Source: Aestuariibius insulae (lineage in GTDB: Bacteria > Pseudomonadota > Alphaproteobacteria > Rhodobacterales > Rhodobacteraceae). From it: DNA of 64,000 nt. Positions within the stretch are counted from its first letter, which is position 1, and every line of letters starts with the position of its first letter. The stretch covers positions 248,001-312,000 of the forward strand of contig NZ_JBFONW020000004.1 of NCBI RefSeq assembly GCF_040783535.2, written 5' to 3'. Below are positions 18,305 through 28,158 of the stretch, piece by piece. The position numbers were made by a program, and so were the translations under genes. The notes below the pieces were generated by a model. That model ran no database searches. It was not told the origin of the DNA and worked only from the letters and a program-made list of their open reading frames with translations.

Positions 18305-18712
18305 TCAGACCCCTACATTTGGCCCAAGACACAAAAGCGGTTCAGTCGTTTCCTGCGCCGTGTAGCCGGTCACGTTCGGCACGGTGTTTCGGAATGTCGC
18401 CCGCAAGCCGTCGCCATCGCGAAAGAACGCCCAGCATTGGTCAACAAGCCCATCTTCGTAGGAAAAGCAAATATCACCTTCTTGTTCGTACCAGACACCT
18501 TCCATGCAGTCCTGTTGCTCTTGTCCCGCGATAAAGGACCAGCGCACCCGTTTGTTCGAGCGGTACTGCTCCGCGCCAAAAAGGACCCCATCGCGATAAA
18601 AGTTCAGAGTCTTGCCTTCGGTGAAGGCTCCGAATTCTTCGGCTGATAAAGGTGTTTCCGCTGCGGCAGGAAGCGCAATAGCGAAGGCGAGGGCGGCTAT
18701 GGCATGTCTCAT
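18305..18712 (-). CDS. Small exported protein of unknown function
   Basis: Protein of 135 residues with a signal peptide (MRHAIAALAFAIALPAAAE, cleavage after about residue 19). The mature part has several aromatic residues and four Cys that could form disulfides. I do not recognise a domain. The start at 18712 was chosen over an upstream in-frame start at 18760 because it places the signal peptide at the N terminus. The gene converges with xseA (6-bp gap) and diverges from the gene at 18872. Confidence 0.65.
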   Translation of the reverse strand: MRHAIAALAFAIALPAAAETPLSAEEFGAFTEGKTLNFYRDGVLFGAEQYRSNKRVRWSFIAGQEQQDCMEGVWYEQEGDICFSYEDGLVDQCWAFFRDGDGLRATFRNTVPNVTGYTAQETTEPLLCLGPNVGV

Positions 18713-18871
18713 TCGGTCTTTATGACAAGCTGTCCGCCATGTGGCCAGTCTCAACGCCAAGCAAAGCAGCTTCCTGCTTGGCCTTTGCGTTTCGGATCGT
18801 CATCCGGTCGTTTTTGGCGTGGTCGTGCCCAGAGGGACCAGTAGAGTGCCAGCAGCCATGCGGAGGACACT

Positions 18872-20566
18872 ATGGCGCTTGACGGCGAAAAGCAGAGCAA
18901 GGGCGTTTGGAAATCGGGGCGGGGCAAAGGACGGCACCGACCCAAGGGACGAGCGCTGAATCATCAGGCGCATCTTGATATATGCGATCTGCTTCAGGAT
19001 AGTCCCCGCCGCGCTGATCTGCTGATCGAACATCTGCATTTGATCCAAGATCGGTTCGGGTATCTGTCGAGCCCACATCTAAAGGCTTTGGCCGAAGAAA
19101 TGCGGATGAGCGAGGCCGAAGTCTACGAGGTCGCATCGTTCTATGCGCATTTCGACATCGTAAAGGACGGAGAGACCCCGCCACCTGCATTGACCATCAG
19201 GGTCTGCGATAGTCTTTCCTGTCAGCTTGCCGGTGCGGATGCATTGAAAGCAGCGCTCGAGGCAGAGCTCGATCCCAAAGATGTCCGCGTCGTGCGCGCG
19301 CCCTGCATGGGTCGTTGCGACACCGCCCCAGTTTGCGAATTAGGTCACAATCACGTGGACTTTGCGACGACTGAGATGGTCCGCGACGCGATTGCCAATG
19401 CCCATATCCATACGCATGTTCCAAACTACCAGGACTTAGCTGCTTACCGCGCTGCGGGGGGGTATACAGCGCTTGAAGAGCTTCGACGCACTTGCAATTG
19501 GGAGGCTGTTCAAGACGCCGTCCTCGCCAGCGGTCTGCGCGGCCTTGGCGGTGCGGGGTTCCCCAGTGGACGAAAGTGGAGCTTTGTCAGGGAACATCCC
19601 GGACCAAGATATCTGGCAGTCAACGGCGATGAAGGCGAGCCGGGAACCTTCAAGGATCGCTATTACCTTGAGCGTGAGCCCCATCTCTTTCTCGAAGGTA
19701 TGTTGATCGCCGGTGCGGCGATCGAAGCGAAGAGATGCTATATCTACATGCGGGACGAATATCCCGCGGTCCTGCAGATTCTCGCGCGCGAGATCGAGGC
19801 GCTCGAATCTGAAGGCCTAATTTCACAAGGCTTCATCGAGCTGCGAAGGGGTGCAGGCGCCTATATTTGCGGTGAAGAAAGCGCGATGATCGAGTCGATC
19901 GAAGGTAAGCGCGGCATCCCGCGTCACCGTCCACCTTATGTCGCCGAGGTCGGCCTTTTTGGCCAACCAACTTTGGTTCACAACGTAGAGACGCTTCATT
20001 GGGTGGCCCGCATTTGCCGGGAAGGTCCTGAGATCCTGTCCAGTGTCGAGCGCAACGGACGAACCGGTTTGCGCAGCTATTCGGTATCGGGTCGTGTCAC
20101 CAATCCTGGCGTTCATCTCTTGCCCGCAGGATCCACGATTAAAGACGTGATCACGGCGGCTGGCGGAATGAAGGAAGGTCATATCTTTAAGGCCTATCAG
20201 CCGGGAGGTGCATCATCAGGGTTGCTTCCCGCGACGCTGGACGAAGTGCCTCTCGATTTCGACACGCTTCAGGCTCATGGCAGTTTCATTGGCTCGGCTG
20301 CGGTCGTTGTGCTGTCCGATCAGGACAGCATCCGTGCAGCTGCCCTGAACATGCTGCGCTTCTTCGAGGACGAAAGCTGCGGTCAATGCACACCGTGCCG
20401 GGTCGGTTGCGAGAAGGCGGTCAAGCTGATGCAGGCCGACCAGTGGGACCAACCTCTTCTGGAGGACCTTGCGAAAGTCATGCAGGATGCGTCGATCTGC
20501 GGTCTCGGGCAGGCGGCGGTCAATCCGTTCATGCATGTCATGCGATATTTTCCCGATGAAATCTGA
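18872..20566 (+). CDS. Fused NuoE-NuoF-like diaphorase subunit (formate dehydrogenase beta-type)
   Basis: Protein of 564 residues joining two electron-transfer modules. The NuoE-like part has the [2Fe-2S] ligands Cys112, Cys117, Cys145 and Cys149. The NuoF-like part has the NADH site GLRGLGGAGFPSGRKW, the FMN region NGDEGEPGTFKDR and [4Fe-4S] ligands Cys503, Cys506 and Cys509 plus ICGLG. Such fusions normally serve NAD-dependent formate dehydrogenases beside the molybdenum subunit FdhF, but the next gene here is ftsY. All cofactor residues are intact, so it is not an obvious pseudogene. Codon use looks less GC-biased than in the neighbours. Confidence 0.85.
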   Translation: MALDGEKQSKGVWKSGRGKGRHRPKGRALNHQAHLDICDLLQDSPRRADLLIEHLHLIQDRFGYLSSPHLKALAEEMRMSEAEVYEVASFYAHFDIVKDGETPPPALTIRVCDSLSCQLAGADALKAALEAELDPKDVRVVRAPCMGRCDTAPVCELGHNHVDFATTEMVRDAIANAHIHTHVPNYQDLAAYRAAGGYTALEELRRTCNWEAVQDAVLASGLRGLGGAGFPSGRKWSFVREHPGPRYLAVNGDEGEPGTFKDRYYLEREPHLFLEGMLIAGAAIEAKRCYIYMRDEYPAVLQILAREIEALESEGLISQGFIELRRGAGAYICGEESAMIESIEGKRGIPRHRPPYVAEVGLFGQPTLVHNVETLHWVARICREGPEILSSVERNGRTGLRSYSVSGRVTNPGVHLLPAGSTIKDVITAAGGMKEGHIFKAYQPGGASSGLLPATLDEVPLDFDTLQAHGSFIGSAAVVVLSDQDSIRAAALNMLRFFEDESCGQCTPCRVGCEKAVKLMQADQWDQPLLEDLAKVMQDASICGLGQAAVNPFMHVMRYFPDEI

Positions 20567-20645
20567 CCGTTGCTCCGCTCGGGCTTGAGAGCGGCCTCAT
20601 GCGGGAGTAGGTGAAGCGGGTCCCTCAAGCCAAGGCGCGTGCTTC

Positions 20646-21725
20646 ATGTCGTTTTTCGGAAAGCTCAAGGACCGGATGTTCAAATCCTCCTCGAAACTCG
20701 AGGAGGGGATCGAAGCTATCGTAGAAGAGGGCAGCGAAGTTCAGCGGACGCCGCCTCCGATGCCGATTCCGTCGCCCGAGCCGCTGCCTGAGATAGCGGT
20801 CGAGCCTGCCCCTGAGCCGGAGGTCGACAGTACTGAATCCGGCGGGTTGCTGGGCCGTCTTTTCGGACGGGCGGAGGATCAGTCCGCGCCGCGCCGAGTG
20901 TTCGACGATGCGATGCTTGAAAGCCTCGAGGAGGTGCTGATCCAGTCGGATATGGGGGTCGAGACTTCGTTGCGTGTTGCCGAAAATCTCGCGGAGGGGC
21001 GGTTCGGAAAGAAGGTCTCGACCCGCGAGATAAAGGGCGCTCTGGCCGCCGAGGTGGCCCGGATCATGGAGCCGGTGGCCAAACCGCTACCGATCTACGC
21101 CAAGCGTCCGCAGGTCGTTTTGGTCGTCGGCGTAAACGGATCTGGAAAGACGACAACAATCGGCAAACTGGCCAGCCAGTTCCGGGCCGCGGGCAAATCC
21201 GTAGTGATCGCCGCAGGCGACACATTTCGGGCCGCGGCGGTCGAGCAGTTGCAGGTTTGGGGAGAGCGGGCAGGCGTTCCTGTCATGACCGCGCCGGAAG
21301 GGTCGGACCCTGCGAGCCTTGCCTATGATGCGATGGCGATGGCGGAAAAGGACGGAGCTGATCTGCTGATGATCGACACGGCTGGGCGGCTTCAGAACCG
21401 GCAAGATCTGATGGAGGAGCTGGCAAAGATCGTTCGCGTGATCCGAAAGCGCGATCCCGAAGCGCCGCATAACACCTTGCTGGTGCTGGATGCGACGACA
21501 GGACAGAATGCGCTGGGACAAGTCGAGACGTTTCAAAAGCTGGCCGATGTTTCGGGGCTTGTGATGACAAAGCTTGACGGGACCGCGAAAGGCGGGGTTC
21601 TTGTCGCCCTCGCGGATCGGTTCGGGTTGCCTATCCATGCAATCGGAGTCGGCGAGCAAATCGATGATTTGTCGCCCTTTGATCCCGAGGAATTCGCAGC
21701 GGCTCTTGTGGGTGTCAGCCAGTAG
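20646..21725 (+). CDS. ftsY: Signal recognition particle receptor FtsY
   Basis: SRP receptor GTPase that delivers translating ribosomes to the inner-membrane translocon. The protein has 359 residues: an acidic Pro/Glu-rich A region (about 20-65), the NG domain from about 85, P-loop GVNGSGKTT at 162-170, DTAGRLQNR in the middle and TKLDGTAKGG later. The A region is short, as usual in alphaproteobacteria. The next genes, a DMT transporter and yciB, lie on the same strand. Confidence 0.97.
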   Translation: MSFFGKLKDRMFKSSSKLEEGIEAIVEEGSEVQRTPPPMPIPSPEPLPEIAVEPAPEPEVDSTESGGLLGRLFGRAEDQSAPRRVFDDAMLESLEEVLIQSDMGVETSLRVAENLAEGRFGKKVSTREIKGALAAEVARIMEPVAKPLPIYAKRPQVVLVVGVNGSGKTTTIGKLASQFRAAGKSVVIAAGDTFRAAAVEQLQVWGERAGVPVMTAPEGSDPASLAYDAMAMAEKDGADLLMIDTAGRLQNRQDLMEELAKIVRVIRKRDPEAPHNTLLVLDATTGQNALGQVETFQKLADVSGLVMTKLDGTAKGGVLVALADRFGLPIHAIGVGEQIDDLSPFDPEEFAAALVGVSQ

Positions 21726-21778
21726 TCTTTGATGAGTATTGTCAAGCAGATCGGGGCCTTCAGACTTGGCATGATTGG

Positions 21779-22681
21779 TTGACGGAGTGGCTGATCTCTC
21801 TTGAAGGAACCGATGGAGGTCATCGCCTCGCGATGGTTCTGGCTCTTCTGGCGGCGTTCCTGCATGCGATCTTCGGAGCTCTCCAGAAGGGGCGGCATGA
21901 TCCTTGGCTGAGCCGGGGTGCCATCGATGCGAGCTATTGCCTGATGGCGGCCCCCTTTGCGCTTTTCGTGGTGCCTTGGCCAGGCGATCATATGTGGCCG
22001 ATCTTCGCGGTCGTGTTCGTCATCCATGTGGGTTACAAGCTGCTGCAGGGGTTCGCCTATTCGAAAGGGGCCTATACGGTCGTCTATCCCGTGGTGCGCG
22101 GGACCGGGCCGCTTTTCACTGTGATCGGGGCGAGCCTTCTTTTCGCTGAAACGTTCATGCTGGTCCAATGGCTGGGCGTGGCGGTGCTGCTTGCGGGGAT
22201 CTTCGGGCTTGCAGGCTACAATCTCGCACATGCGACGGTGCCCATCCGGCAGCTTCAGACTGCCCTTGGACTGGCTTTCCTGACGGGGCTCTTCGTCGCG
22301 CTCTATACGACAATCGATGCCTATGGCATCCGTGCGGCGGCAAATCCCTTTACCTTCCTGGCATGGTTCTTTTTTCTCGACGGCTTGTGGATGCCTGTCG
22401 TGGCGGCGCTTCGCTGGCGGCGGATGGAGAACCCACCGGCGCTTGGACCATTGATGGCCCGGGGCGTTCTAGGCGGATTGATCGCCTTCGGATCATTTGG
22501 CGCCGTTATGATGGCGACACGGCTTGACAGTGTGGGAGAAGCGGCTGTTCTACGCGAGACGTCGACGATCTTTGCCGCGCTGATTGGGTGGCTTATTCTG
22601 GGGGAGACCGTCGGGCCGCGACGGGCAGGGCTGATGGGGTTGATTGCGATAGGTGCGGTCATCGTGGAATTTGGGGGCTAG
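21779..22681 (+). CDS. DMT-superfamily (EamA) membrane transporter
   Basis: Integral membrane protein of 300 residues with about nine or ten hydrophobic helices arranged as two EamA repeats. The substrate is unknown; family members export small metabolites. The TTG start at 21779 keeps an N-terminal lead-in; an ATG at 21833, eighteen residues later, is the alternative. The stop is directly followed by the yciB ATG with no spacer, so translation is probably coupled. Confidence 0.8.
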   Translation: MTEWLISLEGTDGGHRLAMVLALLAAFLHAIFGALQKGRHDPWLSRGAIDASYCLMAAPFALFVVPWPGDHMWPIFAVVFVIHVGYKLLQGFAYSKGAYTVVYPVVRGTGPLFTVIGASLLFAETFMLVQWLGVAVLLAGIFGLAGYNLAHATVPIRQLQTALGLAFLTGLFVALYTTIDAYGIRAAANPFTFLAWFFFLDGLWMPVVAALRWRRMENPPALGPLMARGVLGGLIAFGSFGAVMMATRLDSVGEAAVLRETSTIFAALIGWLILGETVGPRRAGLMGLIAIGAVIVEFGG

Positions 22682-23287
22682 ATGGCAAAGAGAGACGTAA
22701 ATCCGTTTGTAAAACAAGTGCTTGAGCTGGGGCCGACGGTCGCGTTCTTCATCCTTTACATGAGGATCCGGGACGAGAACTTTGCTTTTGGCGGTGTGGA
22801 TTACTCGGGGTTTATCGTAGCGACCCTGGCTTCTGTACCAATCCTGCTCGTTGCGATGGGGGTACTTTGGTACCTGACAGGCGAGCTGAGCCGAATGCAG
22901 ATTTTCACTGCGTTCATGGTCATTTTTTTCGGCGGGCTGACGGCGTGGTTCAATGACGAGCGCTTCTTCAAGATGAAGACATCCATCGTTTACGGATGTC
23001 TGGCTACGATCCTCGGGATCGGCCTGCTGAGAGGAAAGAGCCCTTTGGCCTGGGTGATGGGCGAGATGCTCGCCATGTCAGAGGAGGGATGGATGATTCT
23101 GACGCGCCGGTTGGCTGTGTTCTTTGTCGTGCTTGCCGCCGCGAACGAGTTTGTCTGGCGCACCATGTCCGAAGAAACCTGGGTCAAGATCGAGACCTTC
23201 GGTTTTCCCGCGGCACTTTTCGTTTTCATCTGGCTGCAAATCGTTTCCCTGCAAAAATACATGCCGGAAGAGGAAACGACGGAGTAG
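22682..23287 (+). CDS. yciB: Inner-membrane septation protein YciB/IspA
   Basis: Membrane protein of 201 residues with about five hydrophobic helices. It opens with the characteristic NPFVKQVLELGPTVAFF and has GLTAWFNDERFFKMK and NEFVWRTMSEETWVK in the expected places. YciB is linked to cell-envelope integrity and interacts with elongation and division proteins. It is the third gene of an ftsY-transporter-yciB run. Confidence 0.92.
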   Translation: MAKRDVNPFVKQVLELGPTVAFFILYMRIRDENFAFGGVDYSGFIVATLASVPILLVAMGVLWYLTGELSRMQIFTAFMVIFFGGLTAWFNDERFFKMKTSIVYGCLATILGIGLLRGKSPLAWVMGEMLAMSEEGWMILTRRLAVFFVVLAAANEFVWRTMSEETWVKIETFGFPAALFVFIWLQIVSLQKYMPEEETTE

Positions 23288-23290
23288 GGA

Positions 23291-23620
23291 TCACCCGATC
23301 TCCTGGAAACTGTGAACCTTGCGAACCTTGCGGCTTGTGGTGCGAACAGCCCTTGGCTTTCGGATCGCGTCGAACTGACGAAGGTCCAGCATATCCTTGA
23401 ACGCGATACCGGTCACTTCGCCTGTCTGCCACATCACGGTGGCCTTCACGTCGCGGTGAAGGATCTTAAGCGATACCTCGTCTCCCTGCTTCTGTAGGGG
23501 CAGACCTGCGACACGCGCCCCTTTGCGCGTCACATTCAGGATTTGTGCGCTTGTCGCTCCAGCCGAGGTGTTGACGGCGACGTCGAAGCGGCAAGGCAGT
23601 CGGCGATCACGGAAATTCAT
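23291..23620 (-). CDS. PilZ-domain protein
   Basis: Protein of 109 residues (110 if the preceding ATG at 23623 is used). It is a single PilZ-like beta barrel: RDRRLPCRFDVAVN at the start resembles the RxxxR c-di-GMP contact, while the usual D/NxSxxG appears as NVTRKGARV, so the binding motif is degenerate. It may be a divergent c-di-GMP sensor or a non-binding relative. It converges with yciB, 3 bp apart. Confidence 0.7.
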   Translation of the reverse strand: MNFRDRRLPCRFDVAVNTSAGATSAQILNVTRKGARVAGLPLQKQGDEVSLKILHRDVKATVMWQTGEVTGIAFKDMLDLRQFDAIRKPRAVRTTSRKVRKVHSFQEIG

Positions 23621-23662
23621 CATGGCCTCCAGAGTCAGGTTGTCCTGATCCCTAGAGGCTTG

Positions 23663-23677
23663 AGATTAAAATAATCT
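23663..23677. promoter_or_regulatory. Short palindrome upstream of the PilZ gene
   Basis: AGATTA-AAA-TAATCT forms a perfect inverted repeat 43 bp before the PilZ start and just after the GST stop on the minus strand. It could be an operator for the PilZ gene or a weak terminator for the GST gene. Confidence 0.25.
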
Positions 23678-23686
23678 TAGCAGAAC

Positions 23687-24388
23687 TCAGCTTTTGTTTC
23701 CGAATAGAACGGATTGTGCCTTTCGATCGGTCTGGATGTCGCCTCTTTTGTCAGCCGCGACCGCGCGACCCTTCTGAACGCCATCGCGTGCACCGACCTG
23801 GTCAAGCCACCGGGCCATATGTGGTTTGTCATCGAGTGTTTGCTGCTGGCCTTCCCACAGGGAGGCCCAGGGCCAGATCGCCATATCCGCAATGGTGAAC
23901 TCGGATCCGGCAACATAGCTGGTTTCGGCCAGTTGGCGGTCGAGAACGCCGTAAAGGCGCGCCGTCTCGTTGCGGTAGCGGTCCTTGGCGTAGGGAAGAT
24001 CGTTCGGCGGATCCATCGCGGGCGCGTATTTCAAAAAATGATGCGCCTGACCGGCCATGGGGCCAAGCCCGCCCATCTGCCACATGAGCCACTGGTCGAC
24101 CGCGATGCGATCCCGCTCTGTCGCGCCGCCGAATTGGCCGGTCTTGCGAGCGAGATATTGCAGGATTGCGCCGGATTCGAAGATTGAGATCGGCTTCTCA
24201 TCCGGGCCCTCCGGATCGACGATGGCCGGCATCCGGTTGTTCGGCGCGATCTTGAGGAAATCCGGGGCGAACTGATCGCCGTTACCGATATCGATGAGAT
24301 GCAGGTTGTAGGGGAGCCCCATCTCTTCGAGCGCGATGGAGATTTTCCAGCCGTTTGGTGTGGGCCAATAATATAGATCGATCGCCAT
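23687..24388 (-). CDS. Glutathione S-transferase family protein (YghU/YfcG-like)
   Basis: Protein of 233 residues with an N-terminal thioredoxin-like domain (LYYWPTPNGWKISIALEEMG) and an all-helical C-terminal domain. The TPNGWK opening and NNRMPAIVDPEG glutathione contact match the Nu-class disulfide-bond oxidoreductases YghU/YfcG. The last 25 residues are rich in charged residues and may vary. It is a single gene between the PilZ gene and the hydrolase. Confidence 0.85.
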   Translation of the reverse strand: MAIDLYYWPTPNGWKISIALEEMGLPYNLHLIDIGNGDQFAPDFLKIAPNNRMPAIVDPEGPDEKPISIFESGAILQYLARKTGQFGGATERDRIAVDQWLMWQMGGLGPMAGQAHHFLKYAPAMDPPNDLPYAKDRYRNETARLYGVLDRQLAETSYVAGSEFTIADMAIWPWASLWEGQQQTLDDKPHMARWLDQVGARDGVQKGRAVAADKRGDIQTDRKAQSVLFGNKS

Positions 24389-24415
24389 GGAGCCTCCCTG
24401 GGGTCTAGTTGCCCG

Positions 24416-25324
24416 TCAGGATGGCGTCTTTGGCGCAAAGGGCAAGGGCAGGGCGCGCGGGGGCGCTAGAAGGCGCGTCCAGCGGCGGCGTTGTCTTTCG
24501 GGCAATGCGGCGCGCAGGGCCGAGAAAGGGAGTTGCTCGGGCCGCCGCAGGAGCGCCTGATAGAACGGGAAGAGACCTGGACGCAGATAGGTGGACCAGT
24601 GGCAGATCCGGCGCGCGACAGGAGCGATGGGGAACCCGAAGCCGCGCAGGGCGGTGATGCTCTCGGGCTGATCGATCTCGATATCGAGCCAGTTCGGACG
24701 GGGATCTCTCAGCCCATGCCCCAAGGTCCGCCGCCAGATCCGAAGCGGAGACAGCCACCGCTCGGTCACAAGATCGAAAAAGTCGTTCTCGCGGGTCGTG
24801 ATGTTGATCACTTCGGCAGTGCGTCCCGCCGGGGTTTCCATCGCCGCCGCGGCTCGATCGCGGAACTCGGCACCGGTCAGCAGAATGATGCGGTGAACGT
24901 CACCCGGCTGGAGTTGGTGCAGGGCCGAAAGAGCGACCCGCGCTCCCAGAGAATGGGCAAAGATATGGATGGGTCTGGTTGGCTCGGCTGCCTTGAGGGC
25001 CGAGATCTCGCGAGCAAGATGAAGGCCTGCCTCTCCGGCGTGGCGATAGGCTTGGCCCAGCGTTCCGCGGGCGTGCCAGGCGAAGGCGAGCGCGGTGCCT
25101 TCCGATGTCTGCCGTCCGAAGCCCAGTCTGCGCGGCCAGCTGACGATCCGGTTGCAGCTACGTTGCGGCGCGACGGAGAGGAGGAGATCATGCGGGCAGG
25201 CCTGTGGATGATCCGGTGCATATTTGTAGCCGTGGATCATCACAATGACGGGACCGGTGGTGCTGGCCGACTGCGCGGCGTTGCCGATTTCCGCGCTGCT
25301 TGCGTTGATCTTGATAAGGGTCAT
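24416..25324 (-). CDS. Alpha/beta hydrolase of unknown substrate
   Basis: Protein of 302 residues. VIVMIHGYKY at about 26-35 is the oxyanion strand-loop, and AHSLGARVAL carries the nucleophile Ser125. The layout resembles the DUF900-like esterase group. The start at 25324 is supported by position; a much longer frame that reads back through the metZ riboswitch to 25606 is rejected. The C-terminal part is basic. It ends 27 bp before the GST gene on the same strand. Confidence 0.7.
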   Translation of the reverse strand: MTLIKINASSAEIGNAAQSASTTGPVIVMIHGYKYAPDHPQACPHDLLLSVAPQRSCNRIVSWPRRLGFGRQTSEGTALAFAWHARGTLGQAYRHAGEAGLHLAREISALKAAEPTRPIHIFAHSLGARVALSALHQLQPGDVHRIILLTGAEFRDRAAAAMETPAGRTAEVINITTRENDFFDLVTERWLSPLRIWRRTLGHGLRDPRPNWLDIEIDQPESITALRGFGFPIAPVARRICHWSTYLRPGLFPFYQALLRRPEQLPFSALRAALPERQRRRWTRLLAPPRALPLPFAPKTPS

Positions 25325-25455
25325 CGTCCTCACCACCACATCTTGATGGCGCCTTAGGCTTCGGATGTTTCGGCAACGTGACGGAGACGTTTCAAGGAGA
25401 TGACAACGGCCCGCGCGTTGCTTGACCGTGAGGCCTGGCAGCGGTAGGCGGGACT

Positions 25456-25508
25456 CGTGGCGATTTGTTACCGGATTGCGGGCCACGTTAAACATGCCGC
25501 TAAAGAGG
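25456..25508 (+). ncRNA. SAM-II riboswitch
   Basis: Matches the SAM-II (metA) aptamer of alphaproteobacteria. The outer stem is CGTGGC (25456-25461) with GCCACG (25482-25487). The internal GATTTG and GGATTGC segment and the 3' GTTAAAC...CGCTAAA strand, which forms the pseudoknot, are in the conserved order and spacing. It lies 73 bp before metZ and is followed by an intrinsic terminator, so SAM binding should reduce metZ transcription. Confidence 0.9.
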
Positions 25509-25519
25509 TGCAGGGTCAG

Positions 25520-25552
25520 CCCCGGTGCCTTTGTCGGTCCGGGGTTTTTTTT
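25520..25552 (+). terminator. Intrinsic terminator downstream of the SAM-II aptamer
   Basis: CCCCGG (25520-25525) and CCGGGG (25539-25544) form a GC-only stem, followed by eight T (25545-25552). Its place between the aptamer and the metZ start makes it the probable expression platform, giving transcription attenuation. Confidence 0.85.
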
Positions 25553-25580
25553 GTGGGCGGGTGCCTTCAGGGAGAAGAAC

Positions 25581-26750
25581 ATGACCGAGTGGTCCAGCCG
25601 CACCAAGGCGGTTCATGCCGGGATCCGGCGCAGTCAGTACGGCGAGGTGAGCGAGGCGATCTATCTGACACAGGGCTTCGTCTATGACACACCCGAAGCT
25701 GCCGAGGCGCGGTTTCTCGAGACAGGGCAGGATGAGTTCATCTATGCGCGCTACGGCAACCCTACGGTCGCTATGTTCGAGGACCGGATCGCGGCAATCG
25801 AAGGGGCTGAGGACGGGTTTGCGACGGCGAGCGGCATGGCGGCGGTCAGCGGGGCGCTGACCTCGATGCTGAAGGCGGGGGATCACGTGGTGTCGGCGCG
25901 GGCGCTTTTCGGGTCGTGCCTTTATATCCTCGAGGAGGTGCTGACGCGCTACGGGGTCGAGGTGACCTTTGTCGACGGGACCGATCTGGCTGAGTGGGAG
26001 ACGGCGATCCGGCCGGGGACCAAGGCGGTTTTCTTTGAAAGCGTCTCGAACCCTGTTCTTGAAGTCATTGATATCGAAGCAGTTTCAAAGCTAGCCCATG
26101 CGGTTGGGGCGCTGGTTCTGGTCGACAACGTCTTTGCCACTCCGGTCTATTCGCGGGCCATCGAGCAGGGCGCGGATGTGGTGATCTATTCGGCGACCAA
26201 GCATATCGACGGGCAGGGCCGGGCGCTGGGCGGTATTATTCTTGGGACGCAGGAGTTCATTCGCAAAACGGTGGAGCCTTACCTCAAGCATACCGGGGCG
26301 GCGATGAGCCCCTTCACCGCCTGGATGATGCTCAAGGGGCTTGAGACGATGGATCTGCGGGTCCGGGCGCAGGCTGAGACGGCACTGGCGGTGGCTTCGG
26401 CGCTGGGTGATGACGGAGAAAAGGTGATTTATCCGGGGCTTAGCGGGCATCCGCAGCACGCGCTCGCCATGGAGCAAATGGGGGCGGGCGGCACGGTTCT
26501 GGCGGTCGATCTGGGGTCCAAGGAGCGGGCCTTTGACGCGCTCAACGGGATGGAGATCTTTACGATTTCTAACAATCTGGGCGATGCAAAAAGCATCGTG
26601 ACGCATCCCGCGACGACCACGCATCAGCGCCTTCCGGATGAACAGAAGGATATGCTGGGCATCACGCCCGGGTTGATCCGGGTCAGTTGCGGTCTGGAAA
26701 GCGCGGAGGATCTAATCGCTGACTTTCGCGGGGCTTTGAAACGCAGCTGA
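25581..26750 (+). CDS. metZ: O-succinylhomoserine sulfhydrylase
   Basis: PLP enzyme of methionine synthesis: converts O-succinylhomoserine and sulfide to homocysteine. The protein has 389 residues. The PLP Lys207 is in VIYSATKHIDGQGR, and YARYGNPT and the C-terminal GLIRVSCGLE match the Cys/Met metabolism PLP family. The start at ATG 25581 with GGGAGAAG upstream is preferred to longer frames, which would translate the riboswitch. The SAM-II riboswitch supports a methionine role. Confidence 0.93.
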   Translation: MTEWSSRTKAVHAGIRRSQYGEVSEAIYLTQGFVYDTPEAAEARFLETGQDEFIYARYGNPTVAMFEDRIAAIEGAEDGFATASGMAAVSGALTSMLKAGDHVVSARALFGSCLYILEEVLTRYGVEVTFVDGTDLAEWETAIRPGTKAVFFESVSNPVLEVIDIEAVSKLAHAVGALVLVDNVFATPVYSRAIEQGADVVIYSATKHIDGQGRALGGIILGTQEFIRKTVEPYLKHTGAAMSPFTAWMMLKGLETMDLRVRAQAETALAVASALGDDGEKVIYPGLSGHPQHALAMEQMGAGGTVLAVDLGSKERAFDALNGMEIFTISNNLGDAKSIVTHPATTTHQRLPDEQKDMLGITPGLIRVSCGLESAEDLIADFRGALKRS

Positions 26751-26842
26751 CACCGAAAAGGTTGCATAATTCTTAAGCTGCCGTTGGAAATCGGCGTTGC
26801 ACGGGCCATATGTGAAGCCTTGTCCATCGGACGGAGGACACG

Positions 26843-27946
<1,104 letters not shown>

Positions 27947-27990
27947 GCGACGGACCTAAAGTTCGCGTTCCGTCCGGCTGACCTTAATAG

Positions 27991-28088
27991 GTTAACGCCC
28001 TGATCGGCGCTGAAATGGGCTTTCGGTATCCGGTCGGTATTACGTCGGTATTTGGTCGGTGAGTCGCGAGGGCCTGTGCGGGTTAACG
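27991..28088. repeat. 98-bp dispersed repeat with 11-bp-phased CGGTAT array, copy 1
   Basis: CGGTAT occurs at 28024, 28035 and 28046 and CGGTG at 28057, each exactly 11 bp apart. GTTAACG at 27991 and GTTAACG at 28082 flank the array. The same blocks with identical spacing recur at 54850-54947. It lies between the convergent folE2 and ptsP genes. Function unknown; the one-helical-turn phasing suggests a protein-binding array. Confidence 0.75.
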
Positions 28089-28158
28089 AGCCGCGCGATC
28101 ATCGCTGGGGGCAACGAGCGGAAACAATGGCGGTGCGATAGTGTCGAGTGTTTACGAG

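Noticed and set aside
18872..20566. Pseudogene status for the NuoE-NuoF fusion
   Set aside because: The frame is open throughout and all cofactor-binding residues are present.
27983..27996. TTAA-rich stretch as a CtrA site
   Set aside because: The spacing between the TTAA half-sites is four, not the seven of the CtrA consensus; the TTAAC belongs to the 98-bp repeat.
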